From: Toxotes chatareus
Taxonomy: Eukaryota; Chordata; Actinopteri; Toxotidae
Direction: 5' to 3'
DNA: 64,000 nt
Assembly: GCA_016801885.1 (NCBI GenBank)
Contig: CM028895.1
Coordinates: forward strand, 4,426,001-4,490,000
Part shown: in pieces, positions 19,071 through 31,949 of the stretch
Layout of the letters: every line of letters starts with the position of its first letter
How positions within the stretch are numbered: the stretch's first letter is position 1
The notes under the pieces: generated by a model
The model's input: the letters and a program-made list of their open reading frames with translations, nothing else
What the model was told of the DNA's origin: nothing
Database searches by the model: none
Made by a program: the position numbers and the translations under genes

Positions 19071-22000
19071 CGCGGCTGCTGCTTTCAGCCGCTGGCTGGT
19101 TCAGGGAAATGATGTCAAGCGAGACAGAGTAAGGTGCGCAAAATCCTTCAAAATAAAACCTTTCCTCATGAACGATTCACAGCTGGGTTTTTCACGCTTT
19201 ACGTCAACACTGGTGCCAACATCAACATCAAGAAATATGAACAGTATAAGAACACATGTACCAGAGAAAACCTTTTTTTCTTTTCTGTGAAGTACTTTAT
19301 TATTTTTTAGCTTTTCAACTTGGGAGTATTTAGGTTTATAAATTAAGTAATCACAAAGGAGGCACCACGACCAGACTAAGACACACTTTATGTTGTGCAA
19401 GATTTTTTTTGTTTTTGTTTTTAAACCTGGACCTGGAAGGGATTTTTTAAAAGCAAGAATGAACAAAAAAACATGTGTTTCTTAGTCCTGCCAGTCACTT
19501 AATGGTATCCTAAAGGCATTTTTATAATCCCCAAAGACTCTTTTAACCATCTGGATGAAAAAAAAAAAAAGATAAAAACTTAACTTGTAAGTTGTGCTTC
19601 TATTTTTGATTCAAACCTGCTGGCTGCCTGGAATGGGAAAAAAGGCTGTGGCAACTTGGGAAACAAGTTAAAAATCTTTTATATTGTGTAGCATATAAAA
19701 TATGTTTTTATCCAGATGATTAAACGAGTTTTTAGTGATTCTAAAAATATAGTATATAAATAAATTTTTTGGACAGTCAGTCAGACAAAATAAGACCTGT
19801 GAAGACATCACCTGGGGCTATGAGAAATGCCAACTATTATTTTCCATTAATTTCTACATTGGACACACAAAACTGTACACCACGTGACCAGGAGAATGAA
19901 AACCAGATTAATCGATAATGAAAATAATTGTTAATTGCAGCCTTATTTTTTTTTCTTTTCACCAACTGCACAAGATTAAGCAAATGTATGCTTTTATTAT
20001 GAAGGAAATCACCGTTTCCGGTTTAGTCTTAGTATGTGAACCTGAAGCTGCTCAGGGAAAGTCACCCAAAGACATCAGAATAAACCACACCCTCCTGTTT
20101 GGCGCGTTATCCCCGTTTAGATACCGAATATTCATACTAATCCTAATTGGAACCGTTCCACAGATTTACTGTCAGATGAAGTCAGAGATAAGCACAGACT
20201 GCTGAGGTCAGTCTGGACACAACACATCATTCCTACCAATGTAACAAGCAAATATTTTTCCATTTTATTGTTTGACGTGGCCAAATTTTGACTCACATCC
20301 CCTGGGGGCACATTTTGGAGACTCTCCATAAAAATCTGCAGACACTGTCACTATGAGATCTGCCAGTTATGTTTTCAAATAATCGCTTAATATCAAATGG
20401 CTGAAAATAGACACAAAAGCCAGTTATAATATCCCACAAACCAAGGTAACGTCTTCAAGTGTCTTGTTTTATCCCACCAGCGGTCCAAAACCCAAAGTTA
20501 TTAAGTTTCTTATCACTGAAGACAGAGAAAAGCATCAAATCCTCACGTGTTAGAAGCTGGAAGCAGCAAATTTTTCTATTTAAATAAAATAATCATTGAT
20601 TTTCCTGTCAATCAACTTATCATTGCAGCTCTGTTTTCCTTTATAGGAAAATACATCATTAGCCCCTTCAGTCTGAAAGCTTTAGAGAAAAAACCCATGT
20701 TCCTTCATCCTAATAAAAAAACCTCCACTGTAGGCAGTCTCAATTCAAATTCAAGGCAACAGTTATATTTTTTTTAAGAGGGACTCAAATGAAAAGATTT
20801 GTTGACAGTCCTGACATCAGACCATTTATAACTGATGTTCAAAAAAACAACAACATGAAAATCATCAAGGCAACACCCTAACATCAAACTCTGAAATATA
20901 ACATAATAGAGCAAAGCACATCCTCACACTGAGGGTGTGCATTTGAGAAAATATATAATTAAGAGGAACCATTTACTTTTTTATTTTATTTATTCAGCTT
21001 CCTGGACACTGAATGTATCTGCAGCAGAGAAATTCAAGGACATGTTCCTTCCTCAAATTGCAACAGGTGAGATGCATCCTGAGCCAAATAAAATGGATTC
21101 AGCTTGTCTTGTAGCTGCACTGCGTTCTGAAGCAGAGGCTGATATCTACTTTTGGGCAGTTGTGAACAGAACTAAGATAAATAAAGTGGCTGTTTTTGGT
21201 AGGACTTAAATGTAAAAGTGTGAAAACTGCCTGATTGTGGTATATCTGTTTATGCTGGCCCACTGGTACATGCTTGGCCTCAGAGGCCTGCGCCATGACT
21301 GTGTTTAACGCCAGCACTCGCAGAGCAGCAACACGGATGTCTGACCTCCGCTCTCCTCTGAGCTCATTAGCAAAAAATCCAGAGAGGAAACTGCTAATGA
21401 CTCTGCAGGCGAGGCTACAAGCAAGCTACGAAGAGCTGCAGAAAACAAACAATGCCACATAGTTTATTATTCCAAGGCCAATGATGCGACATCAAATGAA
21501 CAGTCAGGGTTCTACTGGAGGCTAAATCCAGCTAAACTCCATCACCTGCTTCATCCCAATTAAAATCCAACAAATGGCAGTGACACAGGGGCTCTTGCTA
21601 CTTAATGTGTAAATAAATAAAGAGTGGCTTAATAACTACGTGGCGTTTTACAAGAAAGTACCTGTCTTCCAGAAATATTCATGGTCTGTTGCCACATTAT
21701 ATTATGTTCGAACATGTTGAGCTCTTCATAAAGCATCTGCAAAGCCTTTGCATACAATGAGCCAAAAATGGTCAAAAACTCCTCAGTGTATCTTTAACTA
21801 CATCATCAGTAGGTTGCAAAAAATGTTATGGAATCATTTACTGTAAATCAATCAATAATTTCAGCAACAGCTGCGAGAACAACAAAACAATACGGTCCTG
21901 GTGAAGTGTGAAATGAACTTTAGGTGTAAAGCCGGTGGACAGACCCTTTCATAGTTAATAAAACTGAACATTCACCTGGGGTTTTCACTGTGGACATATG

Positions 22001-23668
22001 TCACTGTCCATGTCTGTAAACACACTGTCTCATGCTTGTGTGTACTTTCAAAGACAAACACATTGCATTCATTTGGCGGGAGCTTTTGTCCAAAGGGACC
22101 AGACATGCACTGACTGATCCTTGTTCTCTCCACCCCACTGAGATAACCACTTTCTGACAAACTGTACCATCGCACTCTACATCATCATGTCAATTTGGTT
22201 TTGCTGACTAGCCACTCTGCTAATTCAAGGGCTTAAACTGTTTATGTGCCGGGTCCCTGCAAGCTTTGATGCCACAAGAAAAGCAGGTTCATCAGTTCTG
22301 CAAATCAGATGCAGTGTCAGTAAGGACAAAATGATGCTCTGTGCTGCAATTAGAGAAGCAAAACAGAACATCTTTCAACACTTAGTTGTCCCAGTACCTG
22401 GAATACTTTCCCCAGATTCAATTCCCCCTCTACACCTGTTCTCCCAGGAGTCTCAGGGACAGAGTGTATGTGTGTGTGTGTTTAAAAGAGCATTTTCACC
22501 CTTGCAATTTTCTTTGAAGAAAAAGAAGCAAAAAAAAAAAAAAAGCTTTTCCCAGTCACAGCCCACCGTCACACCTGCCAAGATAATCATTCAGAATTAC
22601 GATGCGCTCATTTCTCACCTCTCAAAATCCAATTTCCGTGATTACATTTTATGGCTGTGCAGTCTGTCAGTGGTTCAGAAGCTCATTTGACATTACCAGG
22701 TAATGGACTACAGTCTTTACATTCTGACCAACCCTACATAAGTGCACCGCAGGTTACAAGGTGCAAATTGTGCCAGAAGATGTGACTATGGCTTCTCTCG
22801 TCTTTCTGTCATTTGGTTTATGGGGAGCTGAAGGAGCAATTTGCCCTTAAAATTGAGCTTTTAACCCTCAGTTGTCATAATGGCACATAACTAATGAACA
22901 TTACTGAGATTTGGTCTCAGTCATTTCATAACCTCTCTACTTTGCTGTCAGTTTCTTCTTGTCACTAGAAATTACTTTTTTTGTGCTTTTGTACCCAGGG
23001 TGTATTATCTCTACTCAGATCACACCAATGATGGCACTGCATGCGGTTCAGAGGATAAGCCTCTTTTATTTGCCAAGTCAGGGGGCTTAAGAACAAACCT
23101 CACTCTACCTGCTGGTCTGGGCTAACAGCATCACGTTGCTTGGTTTCCCATTAGTGTGCATACTGGGGTCGACTGGACACAAAAGGCAAAAACCCTAAAA
23201 ATGAAATCCTCTTTTTGGGCCCAAAACAGAGCAGAATAGTTGTTATTTGTGCGTCCAAGTCCAAGCCTTTTGGAGTGTTTCATCACGACTCTTTCTGTTT
23301 TTTCTCTCACTACACATCACCCGTTTCTATGGGAGAAAACTGGGGAGAATGGCCTCCCAAGAAAAAAAAAACAGCATCACTCATTTCAGCAAATGTCCTA
23401 AAATGATATATTTTTACATTCAAGGGACAAAGACTTCTAGCGGCCATAAGAAAATATAACTCTTCACCATCAGGAGCAAAGGAGGAGGAGGTCAAGAGAT
23501 GGGTAAATGGGTAAACAAAAAATACTATCCAACTTTACACTCATCAGCGCCATTACAGAGATTCAGATCGAAATGAGGACAAAATAGCGTATATCAGGAT
23601 AAAATGCGTGAGTCACATGAATAATTCCAAACGCTTTTCTCTGAGTCAGACCTGAAAGCAAACACTTA
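19071..23668. other. Intergenic region upstream of esr2
   Basis: No supported gene. Contains fragments of the ggctgcaact repeat family (19900-19953 and 20401-20633) and an A run near 22535. The open frames in it lack splice sites or homology. Enhancers of esr2 may be here but none can be named from sequence alone. Confidence 0.6.
20401..20633 (+). repeat. Dispersed teleost repeat (ggctgcaact ... agttgcagc family)
   Basis: Decayed copy with the motif order of this family: ccaaggtaacgtcttcaagtg, tcttgttttatcc, aaaacccaaagttatt, tagaagctggaagcagca, then tcaatcaacttatcattgcagct. Relatives in this window: 19900-19953, 30221-30455, 33643-33752, 35829-35930, 36898-37000, 42165-42310, 49843-50000 and 60505-60810. 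Confidence 0.65.
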
Positions 23669-25269
23669 GAGTGGGGCAAAAAAGTATTTAGTCAGCCACC
23701 GATTGTGCAAGTTCTCCCGCTTAAAATGATGACAGAGGTTTGCAATTTTCATCATAGGTACACTTCAACTGTGAGAGACAGAATGTGGAAAAAAAATACA
23801 GGAAATCACATTGTAGGATTTTTAAAGAATTTATTTATAAATTCCTGCGTAAAATAAGTATTTGGTCAATAACAAAAGTTCAACTCAATACTTTGTAATA
23901 TAACCTTTGTTGACAATGACAGAGGTCAAATGTTTCCTGTAGGTCTTCACCAGGTTTGCACACACTGTAGCTGGTATTTTGGCCCATTCTTCCATGCAGA
24001 TCTCCTCTAGAGCAGTGATGTTTTGGGGTTGTCGCTGGGCAACACGGGCTTTCAACTCCCCCGACAGATTTTCTATTGGGTTGAGGTCTGGAGACTGGCT
24101 AGGCCACTCCAGGACCTTGAAATGCTTCTTACGGAGCCATTCCTTCGTTGCCCGGGTGGTGTGTTTGGGATCATTGTCATGCTGGAAGACCCAGCCACGT
24201 CTCATCTTCAATGCTCTCGCTGATGGAAGGAGGTTTTTGCTCAAAATCTCACGATACATGGCCCCATTCATTCTTTCCTTAACACGGATCAGTCGTCCTG
24301 TCCCCTTTGCAGAAAAACAGCCCCAAAGCATGATGTTTCCACCCCCATGCTTCACAGTGGGTATGGTGTTCTTGGGATGCAACTCAGCATTCTTCTTCCT
24401 CCAAACACGGCAAGTTGAGTTTTACCAAAAATTTCTATTTTGGTCTCATCTGACCACATGACATTCTCCCAGTCCTCCTCTGGATCATCCACATGGTCAC
24501 GGGCAAACTTTAGACGGGCCTGGACATGTGCTGGCTTAAGCAGGGGGACACGTCTGGCACTGCAGGATTTGATTCCCTGTCGGCGTAGTGTGTTACTGAT
24601 GGTAACCTTTGTTGCTTTGGTCCCAGCTCTCTGCAGGTCATTCACCAGGTCCCCCCGTGTAGTTCTAGGATTCTTGCTCAGCATTCTCATGATCAGTTTG
24701 ACCCCACGGAATGAGATCTTGCGTGGAGCCCCAGATCGAGGGAGATTATCAATGACCTTGTATGTCTTCCATTTTCTAATAATTGCTCCCACAGTTGATT
24801 TATTCACTCCAAGCTGCTTGCCTATTGTAGATTCAATCTTCCCAGCCATGTGCAGGTCTACAATTTTGTTCCTGGTGTCCTTCGACAGCACTTTGGTCTT
24901 GGCCATGGCGGAGTTTGGAGTCTGACTGAGACTGTTGTCAGGTGTCTTTTATACAGATAACGAGTTCAAACCAGGTGCCATTAATACAGGTAACGAGTGG
25001 AGGACAGAAGAGCTTCTTAAAGAAGAAGTTACAGGTTTGTGAGAGCCAGAAATCTTGCTTGTTTGTAGGTGACCAAATACTTATTTTACGCAGGAATTTA
25101 TAAATAAATTCTTTGAAAATCCTACAATGTGATTTCCTGTATTTTTTTTACACATTCTGTCTCTCACAGTTGAAGTGTACCTATGATGAAAATTACAGAC
25201 CTCTGTCATTATTTTAAGTGGGAGAACTTGCACAATCGGTGGCTGACTAAATACTTTTTTGCCCCACTG
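23669..25269 (-). mobile_element. Tc1/mariner element, full length, TA target duplication
   Basis: 1601 bp bounded by TA (23667-23668 and 25270-25271). Inverted repeats of about 200 bp (23669-23868 and 25070-25269) begin agtggggcaaaaaagtattt and differ at few positions. One transposase frame lies between them on the minus strand. The high identity of the two ends suggests recent insertion, though the transposase is broken. Confidence 0.95.
23885..24906 (-). pseudogene. Tc1-like transposase with one frameshift
   Basis: Cut-and-paste transposase. Frame one, from ATG at 24906, has the paired-like helix-turn-helix DNA-binding region (MAKTKVLSKDTRNKIVDLH; VNKSTVGAIIRKW) and the first catalytic Asp (MWSDETK). 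Frame two, ending at 23885, has HDNDPKHTT with the second Asp and SPDLNPIEN with the Glu, so the DDE triad is complete. The frames are separated by a loss of one A in the run at about 24421-24424 (ggtaaaactcaac). A Ser replaces the Trp usual after PIENL. Total 1022 nt, one base short of a roughly 340-codon frame. Confidence 0.93.
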
Positions 25270-25271
25270 TA

Positions 25272-28200
25272 AAAAGTAGTCCCCTTGGAAATGGCCATCA
25301 GGGCTAATTGCATAGGGATCGACACCTAGGTCGAAGAACTGTAACGCTGGATCATAGCAGGTCAAGGAAATTTGTTTGTTTTTTTTGTGTCTGCCTAAAC
25401 CCTAGATTTCCAAGTGGATCCATTCATGTATGTCCATAAAGGACTGAAAGACTCCTCAAGGCTGCATGCCCATATAACAGTAGATGTAGACAATAGTACA
25501 ACAAAAATAACTACAACGACGTAATGACGATAATATTGCTAGAACAATTTCCCAAACTAGAACGACATAAAAGCTAGTTAAACAAATCTAAGGAAAAAAG
25601 TAAGGGGACAATTTTTTTTATGAGGTTAAATGTTTTTAAGACAGTGTTTTAGGGCGGAAACAGCTGGCACAGAGAAAGGAGAAGTCCTCTGTGCCCTGGG
25701 AGAGATGGATCCATCAGTAAGAGGAACACAGAAGGTTATGCCCCCTTCAAAACTCATAACCCCAAAGAGCTGCCCTCCGTTTCACTGCTGGTTACATCAG
25801 CTTACGGATAGGTTGTTACACACTGTGTTATGGCTTGCATATGCAACTAAAAATGCCAAAAATCCTTAGACTGCTCCGCGATTAAGCTTCACATGATCGC
25901 AAATACAATCCCCAAGCTGTGTGCAGAATGCTCCCTTGGGGCCTAATCTATTCTCTTTATAAGCAAATACTTCAATCATTGTTTTCCGGTGAGCATCAAA
26001 ACAAGGAATCAAAACTGCCTGACCTCCAGGCTGCAAGGGTCTTGTCAAGGTCAGAGGTTCATGTTGACCTCTGAAGGCCTGGGACAGGACAGGCATCACA
26101 TCCTGGCAGCTTTATAGAAGTGAGAGTGGGAAGTTGTTGCTCTTATTGTGGCAACCTGGCACATGAGGTAACACTGGGGGCATGTTGTGCAGCTTGTTGT
26201 CACACGCTGACCAGTGTGGGAACTATTTATTTGCTGTTTTTTAATTACTGCAGGGATGAGACGGGGGGGCGTAAAATGATTCAGCTGGTTTTGGTGGAGT
26301 AATAGTTTTAGATAAAGGGGATGATGTGTGGGCGGAGGATTAAAAATGCTTTCAGCCTTGACCCTCTGCTCTGCTGCTTTTTGGTTAAAAAGCACTAGGA
26401 CAGTTCCATTATGACCAAAATTATACACACCTTTCACCAGAAATAAGAGTTACAGGACTGTAGCTAACTTAGTTAATGGTTCAGAGATTTTGGCTTAAAT
26501 TACTCCTTTTAAACTCTGGATTTCTTTGCAGACTTTTACAAAGCTTACATGCAGCTTTGACCCTCAGCCAAGGCCTCTCTGACTATTTGTGTCCTGCCTA
26601 AAGACTGAAGATTATCAGGCTTTATATTTCGGATTGACACGCCTGAGGGTCTTTTAAATCATCTTTAAAATCCCTATTATAATTGTCAATTTGGTCTATG
26701 GCTTTTTATATATTTATACTCTGTATTTGGTTGTAATTTATTAAGCTGCCTTAATGCCAATGGCCAGGAGTGTTTTTTTTCAACCACTGTTTTAATTCTT
26801 TTTAATTAATATTATTACAGTTCATAAACAACTAATCTTTGCTGATTTATGACGTGTGGTTGGGAGGCAGAGTTGATTACAGTAAGATGTGCACAGCGCA
26901 CAGCATCAGTAGGGAATTGGGAGATGGTCAAGAAATTATTATGCACATTGTGGAAGGATACAGAGGCTGTCAGACAGCAAAGCAGTAAAGATGAAACCAG
27001 GCAGAAAGAAAAACAAGAAAACAAAAAAAAAGAAATCACATCATCTTCATCCCCAGATGACAATGAAATCCTGGCCCCTGCTCAACAACTATTTCATAAA
27101 GCAGATGGTTTGCATGGACTGAATGGTGGTTTGGTAGTGATATAACCGAGGAAAACAACAAAGAAAGCAATAATACAGGACAAAGACTGAAAAGAAAAAG
27201 GTTGATGAATGTGTATGAGACACTGTAGGGGTGTGTGTGTGTGTGTGTGTGTGTGTGTCATTGAGACAGAGCAGAGAGGGAGGCTTTGGTGTGTGTGCGT
27301 CAGTGCTTTGGACATTTTGCTGCTGGTTTCCTGTAACAGGCTGAAGAGGTTATTTATTGGAGAGTGCAGTGCCTTGCATTCTCTCAATTAATTGAGCAAT
27401 TAAAACCACCTGGGATTAAAAAAAAAAATAGCTAGCAAGCCCACGCAATTATTCAACTCTGGATTTAGAAAAATGTTTTTTGGGGCTTTTTTATTCAGTA
27501 GGTTGTGCACAGGCCTGGGTGAGTTTTTAAGATTATTCTGGTTTGGTGTGCAATGTGCAGTAAAAAGAAAGTTCGTTTACCTTCATTTTGGTTTGTTGTT
27601 GTTTTTTTTTTGGGTGCATTTCCAAAATACAGCCACACAGAAGAAACCTGGTTCATCTCTTCTGCAGCAAAGCCACATCTGCCCATCTTCTACAGTACAT
27701 CTGCAATAAAAGACTTCAGTAAGAATTTCTCATTAAATCTCACTGCAAATTCATTCAACTCAACCAACAACGTCAGCTTGGTTCAAATCAGCTTCCGCTA
27801 AATCAGATTTATTTTTGTCCAACACACAAGTCGTCCCGGGGATGCGATTGTTAAAAGCCAATTAATGGTTTGGTTGGAGTTTCACTTTGCAAATGAATCA
27901 CGAAACCACTGACCACTGAGGAGGAGTGTGAGACTCAGGATGAGTTTATGTGATCTCACGATTTGTTGCTCGCTGACAGAGCAAAAGCTTATTGGCCACA
28001 GTTTAGTTTATACTTGCGTGAACAGAAGCCAGACAATTTAGTATGCATTTTACTTTTGTGATTGTATAACTGAACCTAGACACTGTCTCTTTTCTGCTTG
28101 GTAAAAAAGCAGCAGAAGTATTTTGCTGTCAGAATGAAAGGACAAATCAAAGACCTACATGTAAAAAGCACTTCACTTCTCGAAGCCACATCAGAAAAAA

Positions 28201-29394
28201 AAGGCAGAAAAATAAGCACCAACAAATATACAATCAATGATGCCTTTTCACTACACTACCGGTGCTCACATCCTCTATTGACCACGACCTTTCATCACGT
28301 CCTAGGTGTGTGTGAGTGAGTAAATGTGTGTCCAGCCTTTCAGAGACTGACAACCTGAAAAATGTACCTTTTTTATTTTTTTGTGGCAAAATGTTGGTTT
28401 GAAAGTTTTTTTGTCCACTTAAAGCTGACATTGCTCTGATGTGCCTTTTCCAAACTCTATAAATTTACTGTGAATGGTGTGGAGCTCTACTCCACAGATT
28501 TTTAAGCTCTTACTTTTCAGTTTTCACAAATGATTTTTTCTCTTTTCATATGAATTCAGTTTAATGTTTCTTATTATTTTTGTTGATGACATTTCTGTTC
28601 ATCTAATTTGCAGCTTCACTGGTAAGAATGGTTTTACCAGAAATGTTGATTGCCGTAAACTCTGAAGATAGTAGTTAGAAAACCACCTCATTTCTTTGAC
28701 TTGCTTCACTGATTTAGATAATCTACAATAACTGAACATCCATTAAGTTGTGTGTCTATTGTTATAATCACAAAATTCAAAAGCAACGAATTAACTTATG
28801 ACTCATTGTGTGTGTCGCTCTGACTATAACCTCAAAGCTCACTGAAACAGAGTGTATTTAAAAGTCAAATATTATTAAAAAAGAACATTTTTATACCATA
28901 AAAATGTATGAAGGATGTGGTGAGTGTTCCAGGCATACAATATACAATACAGCTTGAAAAGTATATGGATTTATTTGTCCTGGAATAAAATGTTGACATG
29001 TGGGCAGACAGTGCCCCCTAGTGGTCGTTTTTATCACTTACACTAAATAGTATTGAGGCCTGAGAAATGTAATGAAGCTGCTAAAAAAAAATTTTTTTTG
29101 CAAAACACAAAAAAAGACAAACAAAAAAGCCTGGTTTCAGTTCCATCCATATGTGTTTCACATGTCAATTTAATATATTTATTTATGGTTTTGGCAATAA
29201 CTTTGCTCTACATTGTCGGTAATACTGTAAATTGTGTTAAGTGGTGGATATTAAGAAACTGTAAGTCAAGTTAACATTTACTTGACCTGTGTTGTTAAAA
29301 CTACAAGACAGATATAATCTCAGTTCTTTCAGTCACAGCCTCTCCTGAAAAATCCACCGTTTTTATCTTCATTTACAGATAAATGACGAATGAA
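25272..29394. other. Intergenic region, no gene seen
   Basis: AT-rich. Holds a cluster of nuclear-receptor half sites at 26048-26070 and a GT microsatellite at 27231-27258. No coding exon supported. Confidence 0.6.
27231..27258. repeat. (GT)14 microsatellite
   Basis: Uninterrupted GT dinucleotides followed by CA. Intergenic. Confidence 0.95.
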
Positions 29395-29585
29395 AGAAAA
29401 AAATCTTACTGCTTGGAGAAGAGTAACAAAGATGCTTCCACACAGAGCACGACAGGTCACTAAATGGTTTGACCAGTATGAAAATAATGTGAGTGACATG
29501 CTGTGGCTTTCACAGCCACCAGATCTGAATTCAACCAAACACCTGTGAGAGACTTTGGACATGTTAAACAACCACCACTAAAATA
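29395..29585 (+). pseudogene. Decayed Tc1/mariner-like transposase fragment
   Basis: Reading + strand near 29499, LWLSQPPDLNSTKHL then stop, then ETLD, matches the SPDLNPIEHLWEILD signature around the catalytic Glu of this family. Upstream ggtttgaccagtatgaaaat fits the same family. Full of substitutions and stops, and no ends seen. Confidence 0.65.
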
Positions 29586-29876
29586 CTAAGAACTAATAAA
29601 ACATAATAAACAGAATTGATGCCATTGAGAACTGAAGCTCCCACTGCTTTACTATGACACTTTATCTTGGGTTTTCTTTTGTTTTTGCCTCCTCTCCACT
29701 GATAATGAATGAAACTATTACTATTTTCATATACTATACAAAACCATAGAAACTGATGACTAGATGGAAAAAATACATTTAAAACACAAAAAATTGCTGT
29801 AAATAGAAGAAGAAGAAATGAATGTTTTTTTCTCTGTGCAGCAAACATTTATACTGCCTTACAAGGTGCATGCGCG

Positions 29877-29894
29877 CACACACACACACACACA
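29877..29894. repeat. (CA)n microsatellite
   Basis: Short CA run after tgcatgcgcg. Confidence 0.85.
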
Positions 29895-30220
29895 ATGCTA
29901 ATGCAATGGGAGGAGTTCAGTGAACTGTAAAAACGCTAATGGGATCCCTGACAATATAATTAACTAATGAGGCTGATGGAAATGACGGTTCTCTGTCACC
30001 AGACACCCTCAGTCCTCTTCCTCCCCCCTCTGGATGCTCTCTGCTCACATCTGCTGCTGCTCTCTGCCTCAACAATCCTCTCATATACAGAGTCGTCACT
30101 TTATCACTTATTCTAAGTATTGTTTATAAAACCTAACTGAAAATAAAATTGATATTTGGTATTTTTTGCACAATAAATGATTTAAATAATTAATGTTGAT
30201 TAATCCTGAACTGATTGGCT

Positions 30221-30455
30221 AGGGCTGCAACTATCAAGTCATTATGGATTCACATAGCTTGTGATATTCAATGCACAATGATTTAAAACTGAGGAAAAAC
30301 AGCAAATCCTCACATTTGTGAAGCTGGAATCAGAAAATGTTTGGCCTGAAAAAAAATATTTGAAATGATTAAATGAGTTATTATAATAGTTGGCAATTAT
30401 TTTTCTGCTGATTAACCAATCAGTTAATTGACTACTTATTTCACCTCTGCAATTA
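30221..30455 (+). repeat. Dispersed teleost repeat (ggctgcaact family)
   Basis: Begins agggctgcaactatca, has gcaaatcctcacatttg, gaagctggaatcagaaaatg and ttggcaattatttttctgctgatt, and ends ttaattgactacttatttcacctctgcaatt. Nearly full-length copy of the family described at 20401. Confidence 0.7.
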
Positions 30456-31439
30456 ACCAGGAGGAGTTCTCCGTGTTTGTCCCAGAGCACTCGTCATCAT
30501 TTCAGCACTGCAAACATAGAACACATTTTAAATCCAATCAAATATATTCTTTAGATTTCGCTGCTGACCCACCTTTCAGCTGGTAAAAATAAATCTCCTG
30601 CCCTGCTCCTGCTGGATTTGCTTTTACCACCTGCCCATTCCGATTAGAACCCGCACTCAGTGGGATGACATGTCTGGCACAAAGACCAGCTTGCTGTGAC
30701 TGCATGCATGTGCCTGATTGCACTTCATGCCCTTCTGAGGCTTAAACTGCAGGTGCACATGTAAACTGAAGGGTAATTAAATTTTGCTTACAACAAGATT
30801 AACATAATTCAGTGGGTCTGACATATCTCATCAACTTTTTAAAACCTAATTTGTAAATAAAAACATTTGCAAAAGAACTTCAACTACAAATGGCTTCTGT
30901 AGAAAACTAATTTCTTCTAGCAGATATTGGTGCATCCATCTCCATGACTCTCCAGCTGTTAGCTGATTGGCTAACACTGCTGCAGGTTAACAGTTAACCC
31001 CTTGTCACGCTTGATTTCATGGTTTGAGCTAATTTCTAAAACGCAATTCAATGAGGAGGTCAGAGATGTGCCGTGCTGGAGCTGCCTCCATGGCTGTGGC
31101 CCATGCAGAAACATCACTGTTACATTGTGTTGATGTGTCACTGACTGACTGCAGCCACTGATTTATCGCTGAGCCACAAAAAGGATTCCTTTGTGTCCAA
31201 CTATAAAAGCCAGGAATGTTGGACGCTCCATTAATTAGGCAGCTCACTGTGCTTTTGCATGGGGACACTGGTAATGATTAAGCAAACCTGTGCCCCCCCC
31301 TCCCCAGCACACAAACACACACACTTTTTGAGCTATAACTCTCTGGTATAATGGAAGATGTAGGGATGAGAGGCTATGAGCCAGAATCCAAAAGAAACCC
31401 TAAAAACCTCTTAAACCGGGTTGTTTTAGAGGGCAAAGA

Positions 31440-31640
31440 CCAGTAGTTCCAACAGAGGCACCATCAGCAAAATGTACTTAAAGTATCAGAAGTAAAAATC
31501 TTCACTATATCAGGCTTATACAGTCCCAGAAAATATTACTGGATTGTTATTTCTGATAAATAAGAGTCTAAACAGCATTTTAATGTTGTAGCAGGTTGAA
31601 ATGGAGCTCATCTTAAGTACTTCATATACAGCTGAGCAAC
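31440..31640 (+). repeat. Dispersed teleost repeat (agtggtggaagaagtattcag family)
   Basis: Fragment with aatgtacttaaagtatcagaagtaaaa, gcattttaatgttgtagc, ggttgaaatggagctcat, tacttcatatac. Confidence 0.65.
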
Positions 31641-31901
31641 TTAATATGTATTTTTTGTGTTTTAGTTTTTCCTTGATCACTTTCCATTTTTTTTGTCCCT
31701 TGAATCCTAAACAGAAGTTTCTACAAAACCAAAAGGCAACTCATAAAAATGAAAAAGCTGTGTAGAGGAAAGTTGTAGGAGCCACAGTCCAGCAGTAGGG
31801 GTCAGTATAAGCATGTATAGCGACAACAAATAAGCAAACACAGTGCCAAGTGCATGTACTGTAAATGTAATCTATTAGCTCTTAACACACACTCTATGTT
31901 T

Positions 31902-31949
31902 TACACACACACACACACACACACACACTTACACTTACACTTACACTTC
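31902..31949. repeat. (CA)n followed by (acactt)4
   Basis: Compound microsatellite: CA run to about 31929, then four acactt hexamers. Confidence 0.9.

Noticed and set aside
22244..22690. 148-codon + strand frame
   Set aside because: No recognisable domain, contains a translated A run, lies in a repeat-containing desert.
23979..24925. Two long + strand frames over the Tc1 element
   Set aside because: Antisense shadows of the transposase.
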